Shown here: one piece after another, positions 17,850 to 24,516 of the stretch
How the letters are laid out: each line of letters begins with the position of its first letter
Position numbering within the stretch: the first letter of the stretch is position 1
DNA from: UBA11524 sp045591175
Lineage (GTDB): Bacteria; Bacillota; Clostridia; Christensenellales; Aristaeellaceae
Assembly (NCBI GenBank): GCA_045591175.1
Contig: JAZNSI010000012.1
Span: forward strand, 1 to 64,000
Reading direction: 5' to 3'
Length of the DNA: 64,000 nt
Notes under the pieces: generated by a model
The model's input: the letters and a program-made list of their open reading frames with translations, nothing else
What the model was told of the DNA's origin: nothing
The model's database searches: none
Translations under genes and position numbers: made by a program

Positions 17850-17864
17850 AGGGGGCGTTAGCCA

Positions 17865-18509
17865 TCAGTTGCAGGAGCAATCCTTCCGTCCGCAGCCCGC
17901 GGAGCAGTTGTCATCCATCGGCAGGCTGATATTGAAGGCGTAGAAGTTCTTGTCGTCCAGCTGATCCTTGACCATCTCGATGCCCTCGGCAAAGCGCTGG
18001 TAGTGGACGATCTCCCGCTGGCGCAGGTAACGCAGCACGTCGATGACGTCCGGGTCGTCCGCCTGGAGGAGCAGGTTCTCGTAGGTGGTGCGCGCCTTCT
18101 GCTCTGCCGCGATGTCCTCATGCAGGTCAGTCAGCGGGTCGCCCTTGGACTGCATGCCGGCAGCGTGGTAGGGCATGCCCGCAGCGCTGGTGGGGTACAC
18201 GCCCGCGCCGTGATCGACAAAGTAGGCGTCAAAGCCCGCCTTCTTGATGTCGTCGCAGCTGAGGTTCCGGGTCAGCTGCTGGATCATCGCGCCCACGATC
18301 TCCAGATGCCCAAGCTCCTCCACGCCGATGTCGGTCAGGAGGCCCTTGAGCTCGCCGCAGGGCATGGCAAAGCGCTGGCTCAGGTAGCGCAGGGACGCGC
18401 CCAGCTCGCCGTCGGGGCCGCCGTACTGGCTGATGATGCGCGCCGCCATCTTCGGATCGGGCCGGGCGATGCGCACGGGGTATTGCAGCTTCTTTTCATA
18501 CACAAACAT
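17865..18509 (-). CDS. cotJC: Spore coat protein CotJC (manganese catalase family)
   Basis: A 214-aa ferritin-like four-helix protein of the Mn-catalase/CotJC family. Visible features are MFVYEKKLQYPVRI at the start, PDGELGASLRYLSQRF, the metal-ligand region TDIGVEELGHLEIVGAMI (E and E-x-x-H) and the second helix pair DLHEDIAAEQKARTTYENLL ... LRQREIVHYQRFAE (E-x-x-H). It ends in a Cys-rich tail, CSAGCGRKDCSCN. In Bacillus and clostridia CotJC is deposited in the inner spore coat with CotJA and CotJB. It is encoded directly downstream of the cotJA-cotJB fusion (21-nt gap), with RBS AAGGAGGGA. The gene implies that the organism forms spores. Confidence 0.92.
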   Translation of the reverse strand: MFVYEKKLQYPVRIARPDPKMAARIISQYGGPDGELGASLRYLSQRFAMPCGELKGLLTDIGVEELGHLEIVGAMIQQLTRNLSCDDIKKAGFDAYFVDHGAGVYPTSAAGMPYHAAGMQSKGDPLTDLHEDIAAEQKARTTYENLLLQADDPDVIDVLRYLRQREIVHYQRFAEGIEMVKDQLDDKNFYAFNISLPMDDNCSAGCGRKDCSCN

Positions 18510-18530
18510 GCTCGTTTCCCTCCTTCACCG

Positions 18531-19418
18531 TCAGCAGCCGCAGTTGGCGTCATATTCCCAGGGCCAGGGATCATTCTTCCAGCGCCAGCCGGGATTACGC
18601 GTGCCATCAGTGCAGCAGACATCCTCCAGGAAGGTCGTGGCGTAGTTGGGCTCGCAGCAGTTTTCCTGCAGCTTGTGCAGCATCATGAGAGCTTCCTTGT
18701 CGTTGGGATGGGTGTTGAGATAGAGCCGCAGTTCCCACATGGCAAAGGCGATCTGCTGGCACCTGTCGCCGCACTCCGCCTCGCAGGGCCAGTAGCCGTT
18801 CAGGGGCTTGTGGAGCTCAGGGTAGAGCGTGCCGGCCTTCAGCGCACGGCCGCAGTCGTAGACGTCGTCGATATCCTGCTTCTTCGCCCACATGATGCCC
18901 ACGCCGCGGTTATCAGCCTTGTTCTTCTGCTTGCCGCAGTTGTTGTACTCAGCTTCACGGCGGCGCATGCACTTCTCGCAGGTGCAGTCAGAACGGCCGG
19001 TGCAGGTGTTCTTCTCGCGGTTCGTGTAGACATTGCCGCAGTTGTTGCAGTCGGCCTCCCGGCGGCGCATGCACTTCTCGCAGGTGCAGTCCGCGCGGCC
19101 GGTGCAGGTGTTCTTCTCGCGGTTCGTATAGGCATTGCCGCAGTTGTTGCAGTCGGCCTCCCGGCGGCGCATGCACTTCTCGCAGGTGCAGTCCGCACGG
19201 CCGGTGCAGGTGTTCTTCTGGCAGGCGTTACGATCAGCGCAATCCGCCTGGCGATTACGTCTGCAGTTGGTCTCCGCAGTCTCGCAGGCATTGCAGCGGT
19301 TCTGCCGCTGACGCTGGTAGCCAGAGCCCGGCTGGCAGCCGCCGTCCATGTTGAAATCCCAGTTGCTGTTCACTGGCACAAAACCAGACTCGCAGCCGCA
19401 GCCACATTTATTGTTCAT
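18531..19418 (-). CDS. CotJA-CotJB fusion with N-terminal Cys-rich repeats
   Basis: A 295-aa protein with three parts. First is a Cys/Asn/Arg-rich N-terminus that includes a 34-residue unit (KNTCTGRADCTCEKCMRRRE...) repeated at residues 68-101 and 102-135 and partially at 136-163. Next is a CotJA segment (about 187-206, YDCGRALKAGTLYPELHKPL). Last is a CotJB domain (about 218-290, FAMWELRLYLNTHPNDKEAL ... WKNDPWPWEYD). CotJA and CotJB are normally two separate short proteins encoded upstream of cotJC, so this is a gene fusion with an added Cys-rich extension that could be cross-linked in the coat. The ATG at 19418 is preceded by AAGGAAG at long spacing inside a possible hairpin. It forms an operon with cotJC. 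Confidence 0.85.
   Translation of the reverse strand: MNNKCGCGCESGFVPVNSNWDFNMDGGCQPGSGYQRQRQNRCNACETAETNCRRNRQADCADRNACQKNTCTGRADCTCEKCMRRREADCNNCGNAYTNREKNTCTGRADCTCEKCMRRREADCNNCGNVYTNREKNTCTGRSDCTCEKCMRRREAEYNNCGKQKNKADNRGVGIMWAKKQDIDDVYDCGRALKAGTLYPELHKPLNGYWPCEAECGDRCQQIAFAMWELRLYLNTHPNDKEALMMLHKLQENCCEPNYATTFLEDVCCTDGTRNPGWRWKNDPWPWEYDANCGC
18930..19217 (-). repeat. Tandem 102-bp coding repeats (2.8 copies)
   Basis: Copies at 19217-19116, 19115-19014 and a partial one at 19013-18930 encode the KNTCTGRADCTCEKC unit of the CotJAB fusion. The copies are nearly identical at DNA level, so the tract is prone to slippage and copy-number change. Confidence 0.9.
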
Positions 19419-19423
19419 GCAAA

Positions 19424-19496
19424 AAGCACTTCCTTGCTTTCGATGATAGCGGAGGGCGATCCCCTCGCTGCTTCAACCTATGCAAACGAAGTGCTT
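19424..19496 (-). promoter_or_regulatory. Long hairpin over the cotJAB ribosome site
   Basis: AAGCACTTC (minus strand, 19496-19488) is perfectly complementary to GAAGTGCTT (19432-19424), with an inner GC-rich stem between them. The 3' arm overlaps the only ribosome-binding sequence (AAGGAAG) and is followed by TTTTT just before the ATG. It may act as terminator for the upstream kinase gene, as translational control of cotJAB, or both. Confidence 0.45.
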
Positions 19497-19501
19497 GTGT
19501 G

Positions 19502-20080
19502 TCACTTTCTTTTGTAGCCGAAGTGGTTCGCAATCAGCTCCGCCACCGCCTCCGGGGACAAGTCCGTGTTGTCAATGCGCAGGTAGCGCTCCGGCGCACA
19601 GCCCAGCTTTTCGCAGACCTCCCCCGGCTCAGACACGCAGCGGTACTTTTCTTCCGCGGACAGCATCCGCATTTCGGACAGCGCCACATCACGCTTGGAG
19701 GCCTTCTCCTTCAGGCGGTTCTCCGTGCGGTTGCGGACAAGACGCACGTCCTGCGGGGCGATCAGCTCCACATAGTCCACCTGCGCACCCGCGTCCTCAT
19801 AGAGCTTGGTCAGCGCGCGGACGTACTCCGTGTCGTAGGGCACGTCGAAGGCCCAGATGAAGGTGAAGATCAGGCCGTAGTTGTCCGTTTTGGCGAACTC
19901 CTCGAAGACCACCTGACGCAACCGTTCCGTCACCGCGCCGTTGTACGCGCCGAAAAGCTCGATCACCGGCTCAATGGTCATGTGGTTGTGGAAGAGCTTC
20001 ATGGGCGTGATGCGGCTGAGCGCCTGGCCCACGGTCATCTTGCCCGCCGCGTGGGCGCCGAAGATAAAGAGCAGCTTCAT
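19502..20080 (-). CDS. P-loop small-molecule kinase-like protein
   Basis: A 192-aa soluble protein. The Walker A motif is at residues 8-16 (GAHAAGKMT), in the position typical of shikimate/adenylate kinase-like P-loop NTPases (AAA_33 group). LIFTFIWAFD is a plausible Walker B strand. A lid-like basic segment, RLVRNRTENRLKEKASKRD, follows. The substrate cannot be read from the sequence. The ATG overlaps the stop of the upstream isomerase gene (ATGA), so the two are translationally coupled and part of the rarA operon. Confidence 0.65.
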   Translation of the reverse strand: MKLLFIFGAHAAGKMTVGQALSRITPMKLFHNHMTIEPVIELFGAYNGAVTERLRQVVFEEFAKTDNYGLIFTFIWAFDVPYDTEYVRALTKLYEDAGAQVDYVELIAPQDVRLVRNRTENRLKEKASKRDVALSEMRMLSAEEKYRCVSEPGEVCEKLGCAPERYLRIDNTDLSPEAVAELIANHFGYKRK

Positions 20081-20883
20081 CGGGTGGTCTCCTTTCTGAT
20101 CCGTTCCAGGCTGGCGTTCATTTCGTCATAGCGGATGGAGCCGTCCTCGTTGACCGCCGTGGCCTCGCAGGTGAAATCGCCGGTATAGCCCATCTCCCGC
20201 ACAAAGGCGAAGAACCTGTCAAAGTCGATATGGCCCTTGCCCAGCGCCTTGACGCTCATGTTGTCCCAGTCCATGTGGCCGCCGGCGTAATCGTTGACGT
20301 GGAAGTGCCGGATATGCGGCCAGAGCCAGGCATTTTCCGGCTTGTACAGTTCCTCTTCCTGGCTGTGGAAGGCCGCCATCTTGGTGTCGAAGGTGAAGGC
20401 AATGTCGGGGTAGGCATCCACCAGCGCGCGCATATGGGTCATGGGGTCGCGGGTGTTGCACAGCACGTTTTCCACCGTAAGGACAAGGCCGTATTCCTCC
20501 GCGATTTCCCGCAGCACAGGGTACGCAGCGATGTTGCGCTCGATGTGCTGATCGGACGCACGGCCCGACCACAGGTGCAGCACCAGCAGCTTCGCGCCGA
20601 TATCTACCGCCAGCTCGCAGTCCGCGCGGAACAGTGGCGCCGCCTCCTCCATCTGCCCGAGGCTGACCCACTCGCCGATGTGCTTGGTCATGTGGAACAC
20701 GGGGACGGAATAGTCCGCCAGCGTCTGCTTCAGCGCCTCAATGTGGCCTGCATACCAGCTCTCGTACATCATGAATTCAATGCCGTCGCACTTCATCTGC
20801 GGCACGATCGTACGCAGCTGCGTGTAGTCGCGGTTGTTGCGCCTTGTGAGGATGGCTCCGGTGGAGCACAGGATTCTGCTCAT
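20077..20883 (-). CDS. Sugar phosphate isomerase/epimerase-like TIM-barrel protein
   Basis: A 268-aa protein of the AP-endonuclease-2/xylose-isomerase-like TIM-barrel superfamily. Metal-ligand positions are visible in GIEFMMYESWY, LLVLHLWSG, VLTVENVLCNT, IAFTFDTKMAAFHS, IRHFHVNDYAGGH and FTCEATA. The start is chosen at ATG 20883, 9 nt after GAAGGA. The ATG at 20889 overlaps the rarA stop (ATGA) but sits only 3 nt from the same ribosome site. It is followed with a 4-nt overlap by the P-loop kinase. A sugar isomerase followed by a kinase would fit a small salvage pathway, but no substrate can be named. Confidence 0.75.
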   Translation of the reverse strand: MSRILCSTGAILTRRNNRDYTQLRTIVPQMKCDGIEFMMYESWYAGHIEALKQTLADYSVPVFHMTKHIGEWVSLGQMEEAAPLFRADCELAVDIGAKLLVLHLWSGRASDQHIERNIAAYPVLREIAEEYGLVLTVENVLCNTRDPMTHMRALVDAYPDIAFTFDTKMAAFHSQEEELYKPENAWLWPHIRHFHVNDYAGGHMDWDNMSVKALGKGHIDFDRFFAFVREMGYTGDFTCEATAVNEDGSIRYDEMNASLERIRKETTR

Positions 20884-20885
20884 GC

Positions 20886-22232
20886 TCATTGTTCCTTCTT
20901 CTTCGCCGCCTGACGGGCCTTGGCCTTCCACGCCTTGATCTCATCCAGGCGCTGCTTGTAGCGGCCCTCCAGGCCCTCGTCGGTGGGGCGGTAGTATTCC
21001 TTGCCGCGCAGGCTGTCCGGCAGACAGTCCATGGCGGTGAGCTTCTCCTTGGTATCGTGGGCGTACTGGTAGCCCTTGCCGTAATCGAGCTGCTTCATCA
21101 GCGTGGTCGGGGCGTTGCGGATTTGCAGCGGCACCGGCTCGGCAATCTGGCTGGCGGCGTCCTTCTTCGCAGACTCATACGCCACATACAGCGCGTTGGA
21201 CTTGGGCGCCATGGACATGTACACCACCGCCTGAGTCAGGTGGACGGAGCACTCCGGCATGCCGATGAAGTGGCAGGCCTGGTACGCCGCCACGGCGATC
21301 TCCAGCGCCCGGGGATCCGCCATGCCGATGTCCTCGGAGGCAAAGCGGGTGACCCGACGCGCGATGTACAGCGGATCCTCCCCGCCCTCCAGCATGCGGG
21401 CCATCCAGTAGACGGCCGCGTCCGGGTCGGAGTTGCGCATGGACTTGTGCAGTGCGCTGATCAGGTCGTAGTGGCCGTCGCCCTTCTTGTCGTAGAGCAG
21501 CGAGCGCTTGGAGGTGCACTGCAGTACCGTTTCCTCCGTCACGACGGTGGAGCCGTCGGGCTGCACATCGCCGTTGAGGACGACCATCTCCAGCGTGGAC
21601 AGGGCCGTGCGCGCGTCGCCGTTGGAGAAGACCGCAATGGCCTCCAGCAGTTCCTCCGGCATGTGGACAACCTGATGCCCAAAGCCCCTTTCATCCGTCA
21701 GCGCCCGGCGCAGGAGCGTCACCAGCTCCTCCGTTTTCAGCGCCTGCAGCACAAACACCTTGCACCGGGACAAAAGAGCGCTGTTGACCTCAAAGGAGGG
21801 GTTCTCCGTCGTCGCGCCGATGAGGATGATGCTGCCCTTTTCCACAAAGGGCAGGAAGGCGTCCTGCTGGGCCTTGTTGAAACGGTGGATCTCGTCCACA
21901 AAGACGATCGTGCGCTCGCCGAAGCGGCGGTTGTCCTCCGCCTGCTGCATCACCGTGCGGATCTCCTTGATACCGCTGGTGACGGCGGAAAAGTCAATAA
22001 ACGCAGACTTGGTGCGGTTGGCGATGATGCGGGCCAGGGTGGTCTTTCCCACCCCGGGCGGACCCCAGAAGATCATCGAGGACACCGCGTCCCCTTCGAT
22101 CAGCCGCCGCAGCACCTTCCCCGGGCCGAGGAGGTGGGTTTGGCCGGCGAATTCCTCGAGGTTCTGCGGACGCAGACGGGAGGCCAGGGGCTGGGGGGAA
22201 TTGTCTTGGGTGAAGAAGGTGGTTTGTTCCAT
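20886..22232 (-). CDS. rarA: Replication-associated recombination ATPase RarA (MgsA)
   Basis: A 448-aa AAA+ ATPase related to clamp loaders, acting at stalled replication forks. After the N-terminal PLASRLRPQNLEEFAGQTHL it shows Walker A GPPGVGKTT, Walker B IVFVDEIHRFNK, sensor 1 GATTENPSF and the SRC motif of clamp-loader-like proteins. The C-terminal tetramerisation region contains DYGKGYQYAHD and YYRPTDEGLE. The start is ATG 22232 with GGAGG 6 nt upstream; the frame extends further but without ribosome sites. Length is normal for the family. It heads a three-gene operon with the isomerase and the kinase. Confidence 0.93.
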   Translation of the reverse strand: MEQTTFFTQDNSPQPLASRLRPQNLEEFAGQTHLLGPGKVLRRLIEGDAVSSMIFWGPPGVGKTTLARIIANRTKSAFIDFSAVTSGIKEIRTVMQQAEDNRRFGERTIVFVDEIHRFNKAQQDAFLPFVEKGSIILIGATTENPSFEVNSALLSRCKVFVLQALKTEELVTLLRRALTDERGFGHQVVHMPEELLEAIAVFSNGDARTALSTLEMVVLNGDVQPDGSTVVTEETVLQCTSKRSLLYDKKGDGHYDLISALHKSMRNSDPDAAVYWMARMLEGGEDPLYIARRVTRFASEDIGMADPRALEIAVAAYQACHFIGMPECSVHLTQAVVYMSMAPKSNALYVAYESAKKDAASQIAEPVPLQIRNAPTTLMKQLDYGKGYQYAHDTKEKLTAMDCLPDSLRGKEYYRPTDEGLEGRYKQRLDEIKAWKAKARQAAKKKEQ

Positions 22233-22307
22233 GGGGGCCTCCGTTGCAGCGTTTTCTGATATGAGAATAAGCATTCGCCATTCAAGTCCGTTTTCCTGCC
22301 TGAATCT

Positions 22308-22350
22308 CAAAAGCCGCCGGACACAAACGAGCCGAAGGCTCTCCGACGGC
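22308..22350 (-). terminator. Terminator after the histidine phosphatase gene
   Basis: GCCGTCGGA ... TCCGGCGGC with an inner GAGCC/GGCTC stem, followed on the minus strand by TTTTGA. It lies 7 nt beyond the stop codon. Confidence 0.8.
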
Positions 22351-22356
22351 CTTGCT

Positions 22357-22992
22357 TTATTCCGCCACAAAGCTCATGTCGCTGAGGCGGCGGATGACCC
22401 GCTTTCCCTTGGTCGTGCCGGGGTCGGCGCGATCCTCCGCGACGTGGAAGAAGCTCACGCCGCCCGCCATGCCAAACAGGTCGATGCCGTTCATCGCCTC
22501 CACCGGCAGCCCCAGCCACATCACGTTGAAGATGCTCAGCAGGTCGCCGTGGCTGACGAGAATGATGTTCTCATCCTCGCTGGCCAGGATCTCATCAAAC
22601 AGCGGCTGCAGGCGGTTCCAGGCGTCGCGCCTTGATTCCGCATCGCGGAACAAGCGATCATCCACGGTGCGCTCCTGCATTTCGAGATTCTCCCGCAGCC
22701 ATTGCACGGACTTCCCCACCGCCGGGCCAAGGTTGCGCTCCCGCAGCTCCGGCCGCAGGATGGGCGTGACGTTGAGCATCTCTGCCAGCGGCGCGGCAGT
22801 CTCCCGCGCTCGCAGCAAGTCGGAGGAATACAGCGTCCACGCCTTCCCTGCCAGCATCGGCATGATCCGCTGCGCGATGCGCTCCGCCTGGGCGCGGCCC
22901 AGGTCAGTCAGGTGCCAGTCTGTCCAGGAGCCTACCATGCCGTTGGTGTGGTGCACCGATTGCGTGTGCTGGATGGTGATGATCTGCTTCAT
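22357..22992 (-). CDS. Histidine phosphatase superfamily protein (variant RHG motif)
   Basis: A 211-aa protein of the phosphoglycerate mutase-like histidine phosphatase superfamily. It starts at ATG 22992 after AGGGAGG; the longer frame upstream is out of register with any ribosome site and crosses a terminator. The usual R-H-G-Q-S reads Q-H-T-Q-S here (IQHTQSVHHTNG), so the nucleophilic His is kept but the first Arg and Gly are changed. The other core positions are normal: WHLTDLGRAQAERIA, LYSSDLLRARETA, LRERNLG and the second His in ILVSHGDLL. The substrate is unknown. The gene is preceded by the terminator of the AI-2E transporter gene, and I see no strong promoter of its own. Confidence 0.8.
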   Translation of the reverse strand: MKQIITIQHTQSVHHTNGMVGSWTDWHLTDLGRAQAERIAQRIMPMLAGKAWTLYSSDLLRARETAAPLAEMLNVTPILRPELRERNLGPAVGKSVQWLRENLEMQERTVDDRLFRDAESRRDAWNRLQPLFDEILASEDENIILVSHGDLLSIFNVMWLGLPVEAMNGIDLFGMAGGVSFFHVAEDRADPGTTKGKRVIRRLSDMSFVAE

Positions 22993-23010
22993 GCGCGCCT
23001 CCCTGAATAC

Positions 23011-23041
23011 AAAAGCCCGAAGGTCACGCCCCCGGGCTTTT
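23011..23041 (-). terminator. Terminator after the AI-2E family gene
   Basis: AAAAGCCCG (23011-23019) and CGGGCTTTT (23033-23041) form a symmetric stem with A and T runs on both sides. It is 7 nt downstream of the stop codon and could work in both directions. Confidence 0.85.
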
Positions 23042-23047
23042 GGTCGC

Positions 23048-24343
23048 TTACTTTTTCGCTTTGTAATTCTGCTTTTGCCGGATCTTCTGCTGCACGTTCT
23101 GCCTGACCTTCTGCAGCACGGGAGCGGAGTTGTCCTCCGATTCTTCCGGCTCTGCGGGCGTTTCCGGCGCCTGCGGTGTGCCATCCGCGTTCAGCGGGCG
23201 GCCTTCCTTGTCGATGCCGCGGTAGCGCAGACACCACTCGGCGAATTCCTTCACCAGACCCAGCAAGGTGGCGAACACCGGCACGCCGATCACCATGCCC
23301 ACCAGGCCGAACAGATCGCCAAAGACCACGATGGAGAACAGCACCCACAGTGCGCTGATGCCGATGGAATCGCCCAGGATCTTCGGGCCGATCACATTGC
23401 CGTCCAGCTGCTGGATGATGAGGATGAGGAACGCGAAGCCCAGCGCCTGGCCGGGATCCATGAACAGCAGGATGATGATGCCCGGCACTGCGCCGATGAA
23501 GGGACCGAACACCGGGATGATATTCGTCACGCCCACGATGATGGAGATCAGCGGCGCGTAGGGCATGCCGAAGATGAACATGCACACATAGGTCAACACG
23601 CCGATAATGGCGGAATCGATGATCTTACCGGTGAAGAATCCGGAAAGATTCTTGTTGGCCGTGGAGCAGATGCGCAGCGTGGTTTCCGCCACATTGCGGG
23701 GCAGGAAGGCGCGGGTCAGGATCCGCGCGTGCCGCAGGAGCTTATTCTTCTGCGTCAGCAGGTAGATGGAGGACGCCAGGGCCGTGAATACCGCAACGAA
23801 GGTGCTCGTCACGTCGGAGAAGTAGTTCATGATCTGCGGGACGTAGTTGAAGGCCATCTTCAACAGGTCGCTGACGATCATGGACAGGTCCTGCACGTAC
23901 TCCATGGCTGTGGCAAGGTAGGGCTGCAGATCAGGCCAGCGTTCCGTGAGAGACAGCAGGAATGCCTCCAGGTTCTTCGTGTAACCGGGCAGGTTGCTGG
24001 CGAAGGTGCGCATGGAATCGAACACCTGCGTGACGATCAGGTACACAAGGCCGATCACCAGCACCAGCGTCACCAGATAGGCGATCAGCATGGACAGCCA
24101 GTGCAGCTTTCGGTTTCTGCGGAAGATATTCTTCATGATCCAGGCGTCCATGGGATTGATGATATAAGCGATCACCACGCCGCCGGCAAAGGGCGACAGG
24201 ATCTCCACCACGCCGCCCAGCATCCCAAGGACAAAGCCGCCCTTGTTCAGCACCATATAAAAGGCAATGGCGGAGAAGATGATGATCATCCAATCCAGCA
24301 TGGTTTCCGGCTTGCGCCGCATCCATTTCCGTTGCTGATTCAT
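23048..24343 (-). CDS. AI-2E family transporter
   Basis: A 431-aa polytopic membrane protein of the AI-2E (PerM/YtvI-type) exporter family. It has pairs of transmembrane helices at the N-terminus (MIIIFSAIAFYMVLNKG, VEILSPFAGGVVIAYIINP, ML...VTLVLVIGLVYLIVTQ), a central amphipathic region and the conserved C-terminal block: GVTNIIPVFGPFIGAVPGI, LQQLDGNVIGPKILGDSIGIS and FG...GLVGMVIGVPVFATL. The Glu/Pro-rich C-terminal tail is cytoplasmic. The start is ATG 24343 with GGGAGG upstream. Members export small signals or contribute to ion or alkali tolerance; the cargo here is not known. Confidence 0.88.
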   Translation of the reverse strand: MNQQRKWMRRKPETMLDWMIIIFSAIAFYMVLNKGGFVLGMLGGVVEILSPFAGGVVIAYIINPMDAWIMKNIFRRNRKLHWLSMLIAYLVTLVLVIGLVYLIVTQVFDSMRTFASNLPGYTKNLEAFLLSLTERWPDLQPYLATAMEYVQDLSMIVSDLLKMAFNYVPQIMNYFSDVTSTFVAVFTALASSIYLLTQKNKLLRHARILTRAFLPRNVAETTLRICSTANKNLSGFFTGKIIDSAIIGVLTYVCMFIFGMPYAPLISIIVGVTNIIPVFGPFIGAVPGIIILLFMDPGQALGFAFLILIIQQLDGNVIGPKILGDSIGISALWVLFSIVVFGDLFGLVGMVIGVPVFATLLGLVKEFAEWCLRYRGIDKEGRPLNADGTPQAPETPAEPEESEDNSAPVLQKVRQNVQQKIRQKQNYKAKK

Positions 24344-24399
24344 AATAGCCTCCCGCACGCGCCGGATCGCGAAACCGGCACGGAATCGTCTTTGGGCAT

Positions 24400-24428
24400 A
24401 TTATAGCGCACTTTCTGCGGATGGTCAA
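24400..24428 (-). promoter_or_regulatory. Promoter of the AI-2E family gene
   Basis: TTGACC (24428-24423), 17-bp spacer, TATAAT (24405-24400) on the minus strand, about 60 bp before the ATG. Confidence 0.75.
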
Positions 24429-24470
24429 GAAAGTTTCCCCTTTAGACGGGCATGTCAATTGTAACAAAAA

Positions 24471-24494
24471 GCCCCCTGCCTTTCGACAGGGGGC
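24471..24494 (-). terminator. Terminator of the PFOR gene
   Basis: GCCCCCTG/CAGGGGGC stem followed on the minus strand by TTTTTG, 23 nt after the stop codon. Confidence 0.9.
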
Positions 24495-24516
24495 CGGTAT
24501 TACCCGTTAAGCAGGC

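Noticed and set aside
18930..19217. Tandem repeats at 19 kb as a CRISPR array
   Set aside because: The units are contiguous 102-bp coding repeats in frame with CotJA/CotJB and have no unique spacers.
22993..23184. N-terminal extension of the histidine phosphatase
   Set aside because: The extra residues are Arg-rich, cross the terminator of the AI-2E family gene and have no ribosome site.
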